From positions 1 to 27,910 of IMG/VR virus record IMGVR_UViG_3300037070_002175: a stretch of DNA of 27,910 nt. One strand, given 5' to 3'. The stretch comes from a virus. Positions 13,457 to 20,492 of this stretch are shown piece by piece. The notes under the pieces are model-generated. The model was not told the DNA's origin, made no database searches, and worked only from the letters and a program-made list of their open reading frames with translations. The position numbers and the translations under genes were made by a program. The first letter of the stretch is position 1. Each line of letters starts with the position of its first letter.

Positions 13457-13602
13457 TGGCGTGCGGGTGCAACAAGAACAAGGTCAAGGCCTACGTGTAC
13501 ACCGCCCCTGACGGGGCACAGACCCAGAAGGCCACCGAGGTCGAGGCCAACGCCATGAAGATCCGTGCCGGGAACGTCGGCAAGGTCGAAGCGAAGACGT
13601 AG
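13456..13602 (+). CDS. Small MACGC-type head-operon protein
   Basis: The product has 48 residues. Its ATG overlaps the previous TGA by one base. It begins MACGCNKNK, then a short beta strand (VKAYVYTAPDGAQ) and a Lys-containing helix. Small proteins with this Cys-Gly-Cys start occur beside head genes in many actinobacteriophages; their function is not known to me. The paired cysteines could hold a metal or form a disulfide. Confidence 0.7.
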   Translation: MACGCNKNKVKAYVYTAPDGAQTQKATEVEANAMKIRAGNVGKVEAKT

Positions 13603-13647
13603 TACCGTCAGAACCCACCGGATCAACCAACCAGCAGGAGAGTCCAC

Positions 13648-14034
13648 ATGGCAATCAAGGTCAACGATGTCAACGAGCGGGTCGGCACCGCTGCCGAGTG
13701 GGCTGCGTCCACTCTGGTGCTCGCCGCCGGAGAGCGCGGTGTCTCCTCGGACACCGGAGAGATCAAGGTAGGGGACGGCACCAACGTCTGGTCCGCCCTC
13801 ACCTCAGAGGGCCGCGAAGGAACCGCCGTGCTCGTCGGCGGCACCGTGACGGTCACCAACGCGACCATCACCGCGAAGACCATCGCGGTGGCCTCGTGCC
13901 AGGTCATCGGCACCGTCACCCGCCCCCAGGGCATCGGTGTCCACTCCCGGACCCCGGGCACCTCCATCGTGTTCCGGTCCACAGATGCGACCGACACGAG
14001 CACCATCGGCTACATCCTGGTCGAGGGCCCGTAG
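13648..14034 (+). CDS. Probable capsid decoration or fibre-head protein
   Basis: The product has 128 residues, with CAGGAG upstream of ATG 13648. Residues 10-52 (TLVLAAGERGVSSDTGEIKV then GDGTNVWSAL) match the small beta domain found at the start of many phage fibre, hyaluronidase and decoration proteins. The rest is a beta-rich domain (TVTVTNATITAKTIAVASCQ) suited to a trimer. Its position between protease and capsid genes, as the last gene before a terminator, favours a head decoration role. A fibre role is the alternative. Confidence 0.6.
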   Translation: MAIKVNDVNERVGTAAEWAASTLVLAAGERGVSSDTGEIKVGDGTNVWSALTSEGREGTAVLVGGTVTVTNATITAKTIAVASCQVIGTVTRPQGIGVHSRTPGTSIVFRSTDATDTSTIGYILVEGP

Positions 14035-14054
14035 TCTCAAGCACCCCCCATAGC

Positions 14055-14096
14055 AACAGCCCCCGAAGCCTCGACCCTCCGGGGGCTGTTCGCTTT
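14055..14096 (+). terminator. Terminator of the upstream head operon
   Basis: AACAGCCCCCG (14055-14065) pairs perfectly with CGGGGGCTGTT (14080-14090) over a 14-base loop, followed by CGCTTT. It lies 20 bases after the decoration-like gene and at the convergence with the leftward lysis genes, so the hairpin may stop transcription from both sides. Confidence 0.8.
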
Positions 14097-14112
14097 GATA
14101 AGCCGCTTATCA
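14096..14112 (+). promoter_or_regulatory. Palindrome A, copy 6, over the holin stop codon
   Basis: TGATAAGCCGCTTATCA follows the terminator directly, and its last three bases are the stop codon of the leftward holin gene. It sits exactly at the meeting point of two convergent operons. Confidence 0.75.
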
Positions 14113-14460
14113 GTCCGAGATCAGCGTGTCCTGCGCCTTCTGCTGGATCGCGGTCCCGTTCCACAGGCCGTAGTGCATGGCCACACCGATCACGAACGTG
14201 GTCAGGGTAGTGATGAGCGCCTGCTGCCAGTGGAAGTTCGCGCTGTTGATGTACTCGGTCAGGAACCCCGAGACCGCCGACAGGCCCAGCAGGGTCAGCG
14301 ACTTCACCGTCTTGTTGGTGGTCCGCTTGGTCACCAGGGCGACCAGGATCGGCAGGAACACCGCCACGAACAGCGAGGCCACCTGCACCGTGTCCAGCCC
14401 CGAGTAGGCGGTCGGATCAATCGTGTTGTCGAGGTCACCCTCGGCACCTAGGAACATCAT
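14110..14460 (-). CDS. Probable holin
   Basis: The product has 116 residues, starting at ATG 14460 with AAGGAG seven bases upstream. It has three likely transmembrane helices (about 25-44, 52-70, 80-100) separated by short polar segments (TKRTTNKTVK; INSANFHWQQ), and a polar C-terminus. Size, topology and the adjacent endolysin support a holin, which opens the cytoplasmic membrane on a timed schedule and releases or activates the lysin. It is transcribed last in the leftward lysis cassette. Confidence 0.75.
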   Translation of the reverse strand: MMFLGAEGDLDNTIDPTAYSGLDTVQVASLFVAVFLPILVALVTKRTTNKTVKSLTLLGLSAVSGFLTEYINSANFHWQQALITTLTTFVIGVAMHYGLWNGTAIQQKAQDTLISD

Positions 14461-14487
14461 TCGGTTACTCCTTCGTGTTGATGGTGG

Positions 14488-14601
14488 CTACATCCTGCCC
14501 CAGTACCAGCCCCAGACGTTCCACCAGCGTGGCGTCAGAGCACACGCGCCGATGTGGATGCCCCTCATGCAGCGCCACCCCTTGGGCTCCTGGCACCTCA
14601 T
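14488..14601 (-). CDS. Trp-rich 37-residue peptide in lysis cassette
   Basis: The ATG at 14601 overlaps the endolysin TGA (ATGA) and the frame ends 27 bases before the holin start. The product has 37 residues, including three Cys, several Arg, and a C-terminus packed with tryptophan (PRWWNVWGWYWGRM). Such a basic, Trp-rich tail would lie in a membrane interface. The overlap and its place between two lysis genes make a lysis accessory role plausible. It could also be a fortuitous frame. Confidence 0.5.
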   Translation of the reverse strand: MRCQEPKGWRCMRGIHIGACALTPRWWNVWGWYWGRM

Positions 14602-15260
14602 CGCTGCGGCATCTCTCGGAGGATCTTCCGGAGCTCTCTGCGCTCCCGCTTGATCTCCTCCAGGGCCTTCTGCGCCTTCACCCTGTTCTCGGGGGTGTCG
14701 CCCAGGAACGCGATCGCCGCAGACAACTCGTGCAGCGCACCCACGATGGCGTCGCGGGCCTTCGTCACCTTCGTCTCGGTAGGAATCTCGAGCCCACCCT
14801 TCATCACGAACTCGTACTCGGCACCAGTGAACACCGCCTTCGGGTTGGGGCGGTACGGGTAGGTGTCCTGGGTGTCCCCCACCAGTCCGTTCTCCCCCCG
14901 GTCGAACTTGCCGATCTGGGCGAACGCGCTCTCCGTCAGGTTCCGCCGGTTCACCCGGTTCTCGAAGATCAGTACCCCGTGCCCGTGCTCCGGCCACACC
15001 CCCGGCAGCATCTCGCGGGGCCAGTGCGCGAACCCGATGTCACGGAAGACCCGCATCTTCCGTACGTGGTCCCAGTAGGCGGTGTCCACGGCCCGGCCCT
15101 TCAAGTGGGTCCCACCCGAGGCCTCCGCGCCGCCGATGCCCTGGATGATCGTCAGCGGGTACCCCAACTTGTGCTCGGCCATCATCACCGCAGCGATCGT
15201 CGCGTTGTCCAAAGGCCGGCCCCGGTACTCACTGATGGAGTACGGATTCGGTACTGCCAT
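14598..15260 (-). CDS. Endolysin, M15-type peptidase
   Basis: The product has 220 residues, starting at ATG 15260 (GAGGAG upstream). Residues 49-59 (GGTHLKGRAVD) match the first metal motif of M15/VanY-like peptidases (His52, Asp59), and WPEHGH (89-94) supplies the catalytic Glu91 and metal His94 region. It should cut peptide bonds in peptidoglycan stems. The C-terminal 55 residues are helical and highly charged (RVKAQKALEEIKRERRELRK), probably a coiled coil for wall binding or multimerisation. No signal peptide is seen, which fits release by the neighbouring holin. Confidence 0.8.
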   Translation of the reverse strand: MAVPNPYSISEYRGRPLDNATIAAVMMAEHKLGYPLTIIQGIGGAEASGGTHLKGRAVDTAYWDHVRKMRVFRDIGFAHWPREMLPGVWPEHGHGVLIFENRVNRRNLTESAFAQIGKFDRGENGLVGDTQDTYPYRPNPKAVFTGAEYEFVMKGGLEIPTETKVTKARDAIVGALHELSAAIAFLGDTPENRVKAQKALEEIKRERRELRKILREMPQR

Positions 15261-15434
15261 GGCTGCTCCTCACTCGTCGGACGGTCACCGACACGCTACG
15301 CCTCGCCGCCCCCCTTCTCGCGGAACTCCCCGGATCCATGTACAGTCCGTCAGCAGAACGTCCAGCGGTCTTGGTGCCCGGTGACAGCCAGCGAGTCAAC
15401 CCTTAGGTCAACTCCCATTCACCAGGAGCCCACG
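15261..15434. other. Divergent gap between lysis cassette and capsid gene
   Basis: These 174 bp must hold promoters for the leftward lysis genes and the rightward capsid gene unless transcription reads through. GTCAAC is repeated (about 15395 and 15408), which read leftward gives two TTGAC-like elements, but no matching -10 stands out. TACAGT near 15340 fits a TANNNT -10 for rightward transcription with no clear -35. I cannot assign either promoter. Confidence 0.4.
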
Positions 15435-17093
15435 ATGGACAAGTTCAACGACATCACCGACGAGGCTCTCGCCGCGCTGCGCCAGGAGAAGCTTTCAGCC
15501 CTCCAGCCGCTCCTCGTCGAGAACGCCACCGCCGAGCAGCAGGCCCAGGCCCTCGCCCTCGACGCCGAACTCTCTGAGATCGACGCCGAGAAGGCCGAGC
15601 GTGCCGAGGCAGCGGCCAAGTTCGCCGCACTCCGCAGCAAGGACTTTTCAGAGGCACCCGCCGAGGTTGAAGCCGCCGAAGCGGTCGCCGAGGAAGCCGA
15701 CGAGGAGCCCGAGTCCGACGAGGAGCCTGAGGCTTCCGCCGACGACGAGCCCGAAGCCGAGGCCGAGACCGCCGAGGTTGCCGCCACCACCGAGACGAAG
15801 GCATCCAACGTGAAGAAGGTCGCCGCACAGACCAAGCGTCCTGCGGTACCGGAGACGCCTCAGCGTCACCTCACCGTGATCGCCGCCGCCGACGCGGGAT
15901 TCCCCGCCGGGTCCGAGATGGACTTGGAGGACCTCGCCCAGGGTGTGGTCAACCGCTTGAAGGGAATGCCGGAGCCTGACGGCAACGGAGAAGGGTACGA
16001 CCTCCGCAAGTTCGGGGTCGCCACCATCGAGAAGCCCTTCGACCCGGAGTTCATCGTCGACCGTGGCACGGACTCCGACGAGGTGTTCGAGCGGGCCAGC
16101 CAGGAGTCTCGCCTTCCGGGCGGCTCCCTGGTCGAGTCGCTCCGGCTCCGCTCCGACGACCCGAACTCCCTGGTCGCGGCCAACGGCTGGTGTGCCCCCT
16201 CCGAGACGGTCTACGACCTCACCACTGACGAGACCCTGGAAGGGATCCTGTCGCTGCCCGAGGTCCAGATCCGTCGCGGTGGCATCCGCTACACCATGGG
16301 TCCCCAGTTCGCGGACTTCTACACCAACGCAGGCTTCGTGCAGACGGAGGCCCAGGCCATCGCCGGGACCACCAAGCCCTGCTACGAGGTCACCTGCCCC
16401 ACGTTCACCGACGTGCGGCTCGACGCGGTGGGTGTCTGCATCAAGGTGCCGATCCTGCTCAACGCCGGTTACCCGGAGATGACGCAGCGCTTCGTCTCCG
16501 GCACCCTGGTGGCCCACGAGCACATGAAGAACGCCAACGTGATCGGGCGCATCGTCACCGCGTCCGGCGCCGCCCGCGTCTTCGCCGGTAACGGAGGCTC
16601 CTCGGCTGACGCCCTGGAGGCTCTGGAGATGGCAGCGGACCAGCGCAGGCAGACCTACCGCCTGGGCCTCAGCCACACGCTGGAGGTCGTGGTTCCGTTC
16701 TGGGTCAAGGGCATGTACCGCTCCGACCTGGGACGCCGCAACGGTCGCCCGCCGGAGGCTGTGTCCGACGCCGAGATCCAGGCGCACTTCGCGGCCCGCA
16801 ACCTGGCCGTGAACTTCGTCTACGACTGGCAGGTGCTCGACCCGACGGTGGAGGTCTACCCGACCACCTACCAGGTGCTCCTGTACCCGGCTGGAACGTT
16901 CGTGAAGGGCGTCTCCAACGTCATCAACCTCTCCGCCGTCTACGACGCGGCGAGCCTGGCCGGGAACATGTACACCGGTCTGTTCGTCGAGGAGGGCCTG
17001 CTGGTCGCCCAGAAGAAGTTCGGGTCCGACCTCCTCACCCTGCCGACCTGCAACGCCGGTCGCACGGGTGCCGCCAACCTCACCTGCGCGTGA
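15435..17093 (+). CDS. Major capsid protein with fused scaffold-like N-terminus
   Basis: The product has 552 residues from ATG 15435 (CAGGAG upstream); the open frame runs further back but lacks coding character there. Residues 5-70 form a coiled coil (EALAALRQEKLSALQPLL), 71-120 are almost entirely Glu/Asp/Ala/Ser, and about 145-552 carry an HK97-like capsid fold (DPEFIVDRGTDSDEVFERAS to the long C-terminal domain). The N-terminal part resembles a scaffolding delta domain, probably removed by the protease encoded upstream. Self-assembles into the prohead shell. A 12-bp hairpin follows the gene. Confidence 0.85.
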   Translation: MDKFNDITDEALAALRQEKLSALQPLLVENATAEQQAQALALDAELSEIDAEKAERAEAAAKFAALRSKDFSEAPAEVEAAEAVAEEADEEPESDEEPEASADDEPEAEAETAEVAATTETKASNVKKVAAQTKRPAVPETPQRHLTVIAAADAGFPAGSEMDLEDLAQGVVNRLKGMPEPDGNGEGYDLRKFGVATIEKPFDPEFIVDRGTDSDEVFERASQESRLPGGSLVESLRLRSDDPNSLVAANGWCAPSETVYDLTTDETLEGILSLPEVQIRRGGIRYTMGPQFADFYTNAGFVQTEAQAIAGTTKPCYEVTCPTFTDVRLDAVGVCIKVPILLNAGYPEMTQRFVSGTLVAHEHMKNANVIGRIVTASGAARVFAGNGGSSADALEALEMAADQRRQTYRLGLSHTLEVVVPFWVKGMYRSDLGRRNGRPPEAVSDAEIQAHFAARNLAVNFVYDWQVLDPTVEVYPTTYQVLLYPAGTFVKGVSNVINLSAVYDAASLAGNMYTGLFVEEGLLVAQKKFGSDLLTLPTCNAGRTGAANLTCA

Positions 17094-17099
17094 GTCTGA

Positions 17100-17132
17100 G
17101 GGCCGGGGTGGCGAGCGCAACCACCCCGGCCC
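17100..17132 (+). terminator. Hairpin after the capsid gene
   Basis: GGGCCGGGGTGG (17100-17111) and CCACCCCGGCCC (17121-17132) form a perfect 12-bp stem with a 9-base loop. No U-tract follows, so it may be a partial terminator or mRNA-stabilising structure that raises capsid expression relative to the genes beyond. Confidence 0.6.
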
Positions 17133-17155
17133 CCACCACCTGAGAGGAGGCGCAG

Positions 17156-18007
17156 ATGACGGTCACACAGATCGCCTACCCGGTCGCACCAGCGGTCGAG
17201 AGGCTCAGAGGAACACTCCTCGACGCAGCCACAGTCACCAACGACTTCAAGTGGCTCGACGGTGGAGACCTGTTCCTGTCCTGGAACGGACTCCAGTTCG
17301 CTGCCCGGGCCGGGATCTGCACCCCCACCGACAAGCAGCTGGACCAGACCTCCACCTGGGTCGACGGGTTCAGGTTCGCCGCCTACGGGGGCATCACCTG
17401 CAAGTTGACCGACATGGACGAGCAGGAGTCGGGCGCCATGGGGGCGTTCCTCAAGGGTGAGTCCATCGCGGTCGAGAAGGCCCTCATGGAACTCCGGTTC
17501 GCCGAGAACGCCGCCGCAGGCACCGACGAGCCCGAGGACGACATGACGGCTCTCAACATTCCCTACGCCTGGGCTGCCCCGGTCGATGTCACCCCTACCC
17601 CTGCGACAGCCGTGTCCCCAGGCGTCGGGATCGGCCTTCTCGAGGAGTACGCGGGATCGGTGTACGTGGGCGCTCCCACCATCCACGTCCCCCGGTCCAT
17701 CGGCTCCCTGCTGATGCGGACCGATGGGCTGGACTACGACGGCGACGTGCTCCGCACCACGCTCGGCTCCAAGGTCGCGGCAGGAGCGGGGTACGCCTAC
17801 CCCAACCTGGGGCCTGACGGCACCGAGCCCGCTGATGACGAGCGCTGGCTCTACGCCACCGGAGAGGTCTTCGTCGGCAGGTCCGAGGCCATCGCCCGCT
17901 CAGCGTTCAACCAGGAGACCAACGAGATGGTTACCCTGGTCGAGCGAGGCTACATCGTCGCGGTCGACACGTTCGTGGCAGCCGTACTGGTCAACCTGGA
18001 ATCCTGA
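17156..18007 (+). CDS. Virion structural protein, function unknown
   Basis: The product has 283 residues, starting behind AGGAGG. It mixes strands and helices; the C-terminal half includes LLEEYAGSVYVGAPTIHVPR and a final NEMVTLVERGYIVAVDTFVA, consistent with a folded structural domain. It lies directly after the capsid gene and has no signal peptide or membrane segment. Proteins of this size here are often minor capsid or vertex proteins. I do not recognise the family. Confidence 0.6.
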   Translation: MTVTQIAYPVAPAVERLRGTLLDAATVTNDFKWLDGGDLFLSWNGLQFAARAGICTPTDKQLDQTSTWVDGFRFAAYGGITCKLTDMDEQESGAMGAFLKGESIAVEKALMELRFAENAAAGTDEPEDDMTALNIPYAWAAPVDVTPTPATAVSPGVGIGLLEEYAGSVYVGAPTIHVPRSIGSLLMRTDGLDYDGDVLRTTLGSKVAAGAGYAYPNLGPDGTEPADDERWLYATGEVFVGRSEAIARSAFNQETNEMVTLVERGYIVAVDTFVAAVLVNLES

Positions 18008-18017
18008 GGAGAAACAG

Positions 18018-18365
18018 ATGAGCGAAGTTCACGTTCCCTTCGGGGACAGCGCGGCTGACACCGCCACACTGCTGCTCGCAGCCGCCGAGGAACTCGACGG
18101 TTTCGAGGCCAATGTGGTGAAGGTCAACCACGACAACGGTGGCGGCTTCACCGTCCCCGAGGAGGTGGCCAAGGCTGCCAAGTTGAAGCCCGAGGATCCC
18201 AACGCCGAGTTCCAGGCCGAGGTCGACTCCATCAAGGAAGGCTCCGAACTCCCGTCCCAGACGGTGACTTCGGAGGAGGCCGAGGTCAAGCAGCAGGCCG
18301 ACCTCGCCGCCAAGGCCCCGGCCAAGAAGGCCGCAGCCAAGAAGTCCACCGCGAAGGGGAAGTGA
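18018..18365 (+). CDS. Small protein with Lys/Ala-rich tail
   Basis: The product has 115 residues from ATG 18018 (GAGGAG upstream). The N-terminal 60 residues look folded (DSAADTATLLLAAAEELDGF and a short beta segment ending GFTVPEEVAKAAK). Residues about 88-115 are low-complexity (KAPAKKAAAKKSTAKGK), a strongly basic, histone-like tail that may touch DNA. It sits between capsid-type and tail-type genes. Function is not known. Confidence 0.65.
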   Translation: MSEVHVPFGDSAADTATLLLAAAEELDGFEANVVKVNHDNGGGFTVPEEVAKAAKLKPEDPNAEFQAEVDSIKEGSELPSQTVTSEEAEVKQQADLAAKAPAKKAAAKKSTAKGK

Positions 18366-18366
18366 C

Positions 18367-19233
18367 ATGCCCGAGCCGAAGTACATCCGGGGCAAGGCGT
18401 ACCGGGTCACCATGCTCGACGGATGTGGTGAACCTGTCCTGGGCCCCCAGTCCTCGGTGGCCAGCAACGGGTTCATCTCCGTCGCGCTCACCGCGAACAA
18501 CTCAGCACCCGAAGCCATCGTCGTCACCAACGCCAACGGTGTCGACCTGGTGGACGACACGCCGACCGCGAAGTTCCGCAACTGGGGCATCGAGATCAAC
18601 CTCATCGGTGGCAACCCGAACGTCCTCAACCTGTTGACGGGTGCACCGCTGGTGCAGAACGCCGACGAGGATGCGGTGGTCGGGTTCGACATCGACACCG
18701 CTGTGGATGTGGAGCTGCTCGGCTTCGCGCTCGAAGTCTGGACCGGGGTCTACCTCGACTCCTGCACTGACGGGGACGTGGAATATGGGTACTTCCTGAT
18801 CCCGTTCGCCAAGGGCGGCACCATCGGGAACGTCACCTTCGAGAACGCGGCCATCAACCTCACGGTGACCGGCGCGATCTCGAAGAACGGCACCGGCTGG
18901 GGCGTCGGACCCTACGATGTGGTCATGGACGAGTCCGACGTGGAAGGACCTCTCAACGTGGCCCTCACCACCACCAACCACTTCCACCACGAGGTCACGA
19001 CGGTTCCGCCGCCGAGCGACCTGGACGGCGGAGTGGCCGCGCTCGGTGTGCTGGACGCCTCGGCAGCCGCCGGTACGCCTTCGGTCATCGCCGCGAACAG
19101 CTACTACAACGCGGGGATGGTCGGCTCCACCGCCGCCCCGGGTACCGCCTGGACGGCGGGCCAGTACGCGGTCGACTGGGAAGGCAACGAGTGGCACTGG
19201 AACGCCACCACCTGGATCGCGGGCCGCGCCTGA
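18367..19233 (+). CDS. Probable major tail protein
   Basis: The product has 288 residues, beginning MPEPKYIRGKAYRVTMLDGC. The pattern of a conserved N-terminal beta strand, GFISVALTAN, FRNWGIEINLIG, NVLNLLTG and a later FALEVWTG strand resembles major tail tube proteins of actinobacteriophages. The C-terminal about 90 residues (after PPPSDLDG) form a separate small beta domain with Trp repeats (WEGNEWHWNATTWI), probably displayed on the tail surface. The unusual point is its place far upstream of the head-tail connector genes. It ends before a strong terminator. Confidence 0.6.
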   Translation: MPEPKYIRGKAYRVTMLDGCGEPVLGPQSSVASNGFISVALTANNSAPEAIVVTNANGVDLVDDTPTAKFRNWGIEINLIGGNPNVLNLLTGAPLVQNADEDAVVGFDIDTAVDVELLGFALEVWTGVYLDSCTDGDVEYGYFLIPFAKGGTIGNVTFENAAINLTVTGAISKNGTGWGVGPYDVVMDESDVEGPLNVALTTTNHFHHEVTTVPPPSDLDGGVAALGVLDASAAAGTPSVIAANSYYNAGMVGSTAAPGTAWTAGQYAVDWEGNEWHWNATTWIAGRA

Positions 19234-19252
19234 TCTCCTTCGGGGGAGACAC

Positions 19253-19290
19253 GGACCCCGAGCCCACCTCACCGGGCTCGGGGTCCTTTC
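19253..19290 (+). terminator. Strong terminator after the tail-tube-like gene
   Basis: A perfect 13-bp stem, GGACCCCGAGCCC (19253-19265) with GGGCTCGGGGTCC (19274-19286), has an 8-base loop and is followed by TTTCC. It separates the capsid/tail-tube genes from the accessory block starting at 19344. Confidence 0.85.
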
Positions 19291-19302
19291 CGGGTACCGT
19301 CC

Positions 19303-19319
19303 TGACTAGGACCTAGTCA
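19303..19319 (+). promoter_or_regulatory. Palindrome type B, copy 2 (TGACTAGGACCTAGTCA)
   Basis: This 17-bp perfect inverted repeat lies between a strong terminator and the glycosidase-like gene (ATG 19344), so it is placed to control a new transcript. Its 15-bp core matches 201-215 exactly. Confidence 0.65.
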
Positions 19320-19343
19320 AACGGGGCAACCAGAAGGAGCACC

Positions 19344-20489
19344 ATGAACGACAAGGCCAAGATCGCCGCCCTCGCTGGAGCAGGCATCCTGCTCGTCGGC
19401 GGCATCGTCGCCGTCTCGAACGCCTCGGACCCCGCAGACGAGGTATCCGCACTCGCCGCTGATGTCTGCGTGACCCCGCCGGACACGGCCACCATTCCCG
19501 AGGTCATCGACTACATCAACTGCCTGCACGGCATCGTCGACCCCACCCCCACCCCGACAGAGGAGCCGACGCCGACTCCTACGGAGACCACGACGCCGAC
19601 TCCCACCGAGGAACCTACCCCGACCCCCACGGAGACGCCCACACCGACTCCGACGCCCACTCCCACCCCTACCCCCACCCCGACCCCCACTGAGCCGCCA
19701 GCGGCCCTCAAGATCGTCGGCATGTCCGCCGGGGCCAGCCTGTGGAGCCAGCGTCTCGCCGAGGTCGGAGCCCAGGGCGTCACCGCACGCCGCATCTTCG
19801 CGGACCTCACCAGTGACTGCCGGAACCAGTCGAACCTGATCGCGCAGGCCGTTCAGCAGCGCATGATGCCGGTGATCTCGTACAAGGTCCCGAACGTCAC
19901 CACCCTCAACAGCAACGGCTACGACTCGTGGCTCAACAACTGCAAGACCTACCTGAGCGGTCTCGGGGTCCAGGTCACCGTCACGTTCAACCACGAGCCC
20001 TACCCCGAACTCACCGGGGCACAGTTCCTCGCCGGGTCCGCACAGTTCCTCGACCACGTACAGGGACCGAGGATCGCGGTGGGTCCGATCATGAACGGCT
20101 GGCTCCTGGACAACCGGGTCGCCGACTTCGACGACTACTCCAGCCCCGCCCTGCTGGACCGCTGGGACTTCTTCGGTGTGGACACCTACCAGGCAGGCAC
20201 CGTGGACAGCCCGGACGCCTCGAAGCCCGGTGGCCGCGCCATCCCGCTCCTGGAGACCTGGCTGGACGGGCAGGGCCACGGAGACATGCCCATCGGCGTC
20301 GGTGAGTACAACGGGTACACCGCAGCCGCCATCACCTACGCGGGCAACCAGATCATCACCGTCCCCGAGGTGTGGTTCGGGCTCGTGTTCAACTCCGACG
20401 TGGGCGCCAAGGGCTACCCGCTGGAGGGCACCCGGCTCCAGGCCTACAAGAACACGAAGGCCGACCCCAGGGTCCGTCAGACCGGCTGA
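19344..20489 (+). CDS. Membrane-anchored glycosidase-like protein with PT linker
   Basis: The product has 381 residues with AAGGAG upstream. Residues 7-25 form a hydrophobic signal or anchor helix, followed by a short Cys-containing segment and a 54-residue Pro-Thr-Glu linker (66-119). Residues 121-381 resemble a TIM-barrel glycoside hydrolase of the GH26/GH39 kind: FNHEPY with Glu218 as candidate acid/base, FFGVDTYQAG, and GVGEYNG with Glu321 as candidate nucleophile. It may degrade or bind cell-envelope polysaccharide, either as a tail protein or as a surface protein made by the infected cell. The anchor, the linker and separate regulation favour the latter; this is inference. Confidence 0.65.
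   Translation: MNDKAKIAALAGAGILLVGGIVAVSNASDPADEVSALAADVCVTPPDTATIPEVIDYINCLHGIVDPTPTPTEEPTPTPTETTTPTPTEEPTPTPTETPTPTPTPTPTPTPTPTPTEPPAALKIVGMSAGASLWSQRLAEVGAQGVTARRIFADLTSDCRNQSNLIAQAVQQRMMPVISYKVPNVTTLNSNGYDSWLNNCKTYLSGLGVQVTVTFNHEPYPELTGAQFLAGSAQFLDHVQGPRIAVGPIMNGWLLDNRVADFDDYSSPALLDRWDFFGVDTYQAGTVDSPDASKPGGRAIPLLETWLDGQGHGDMPIGVGEYNGYTAAAITYAGNQIITVPEVWFGLVFNSDVGAKGYPLEGTRLQAYKNTKADPRVRQTG
19538..19700 (+). repeat. Low-complexity DNA encoding the PT linker
   Basis: Repeated CCNACN codons encode Pro-Thr dipeptides interrupted by Glu-Glu and Glu-Thr. The tract is prone to slippage, so linker length probably varies between relatives. Confidence 0.85.
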
Positions 20490-20492
20490 GAC

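Noticed and set aside
14475-15434. Upstream extension of the capsid reading frame to 14475
   Set aside because: The open frame runs back over the lysis genes on the other strand, but it has no ribosome binding site or coding character there; ATG 15435 has CAGGAG and begins a sensible protein.
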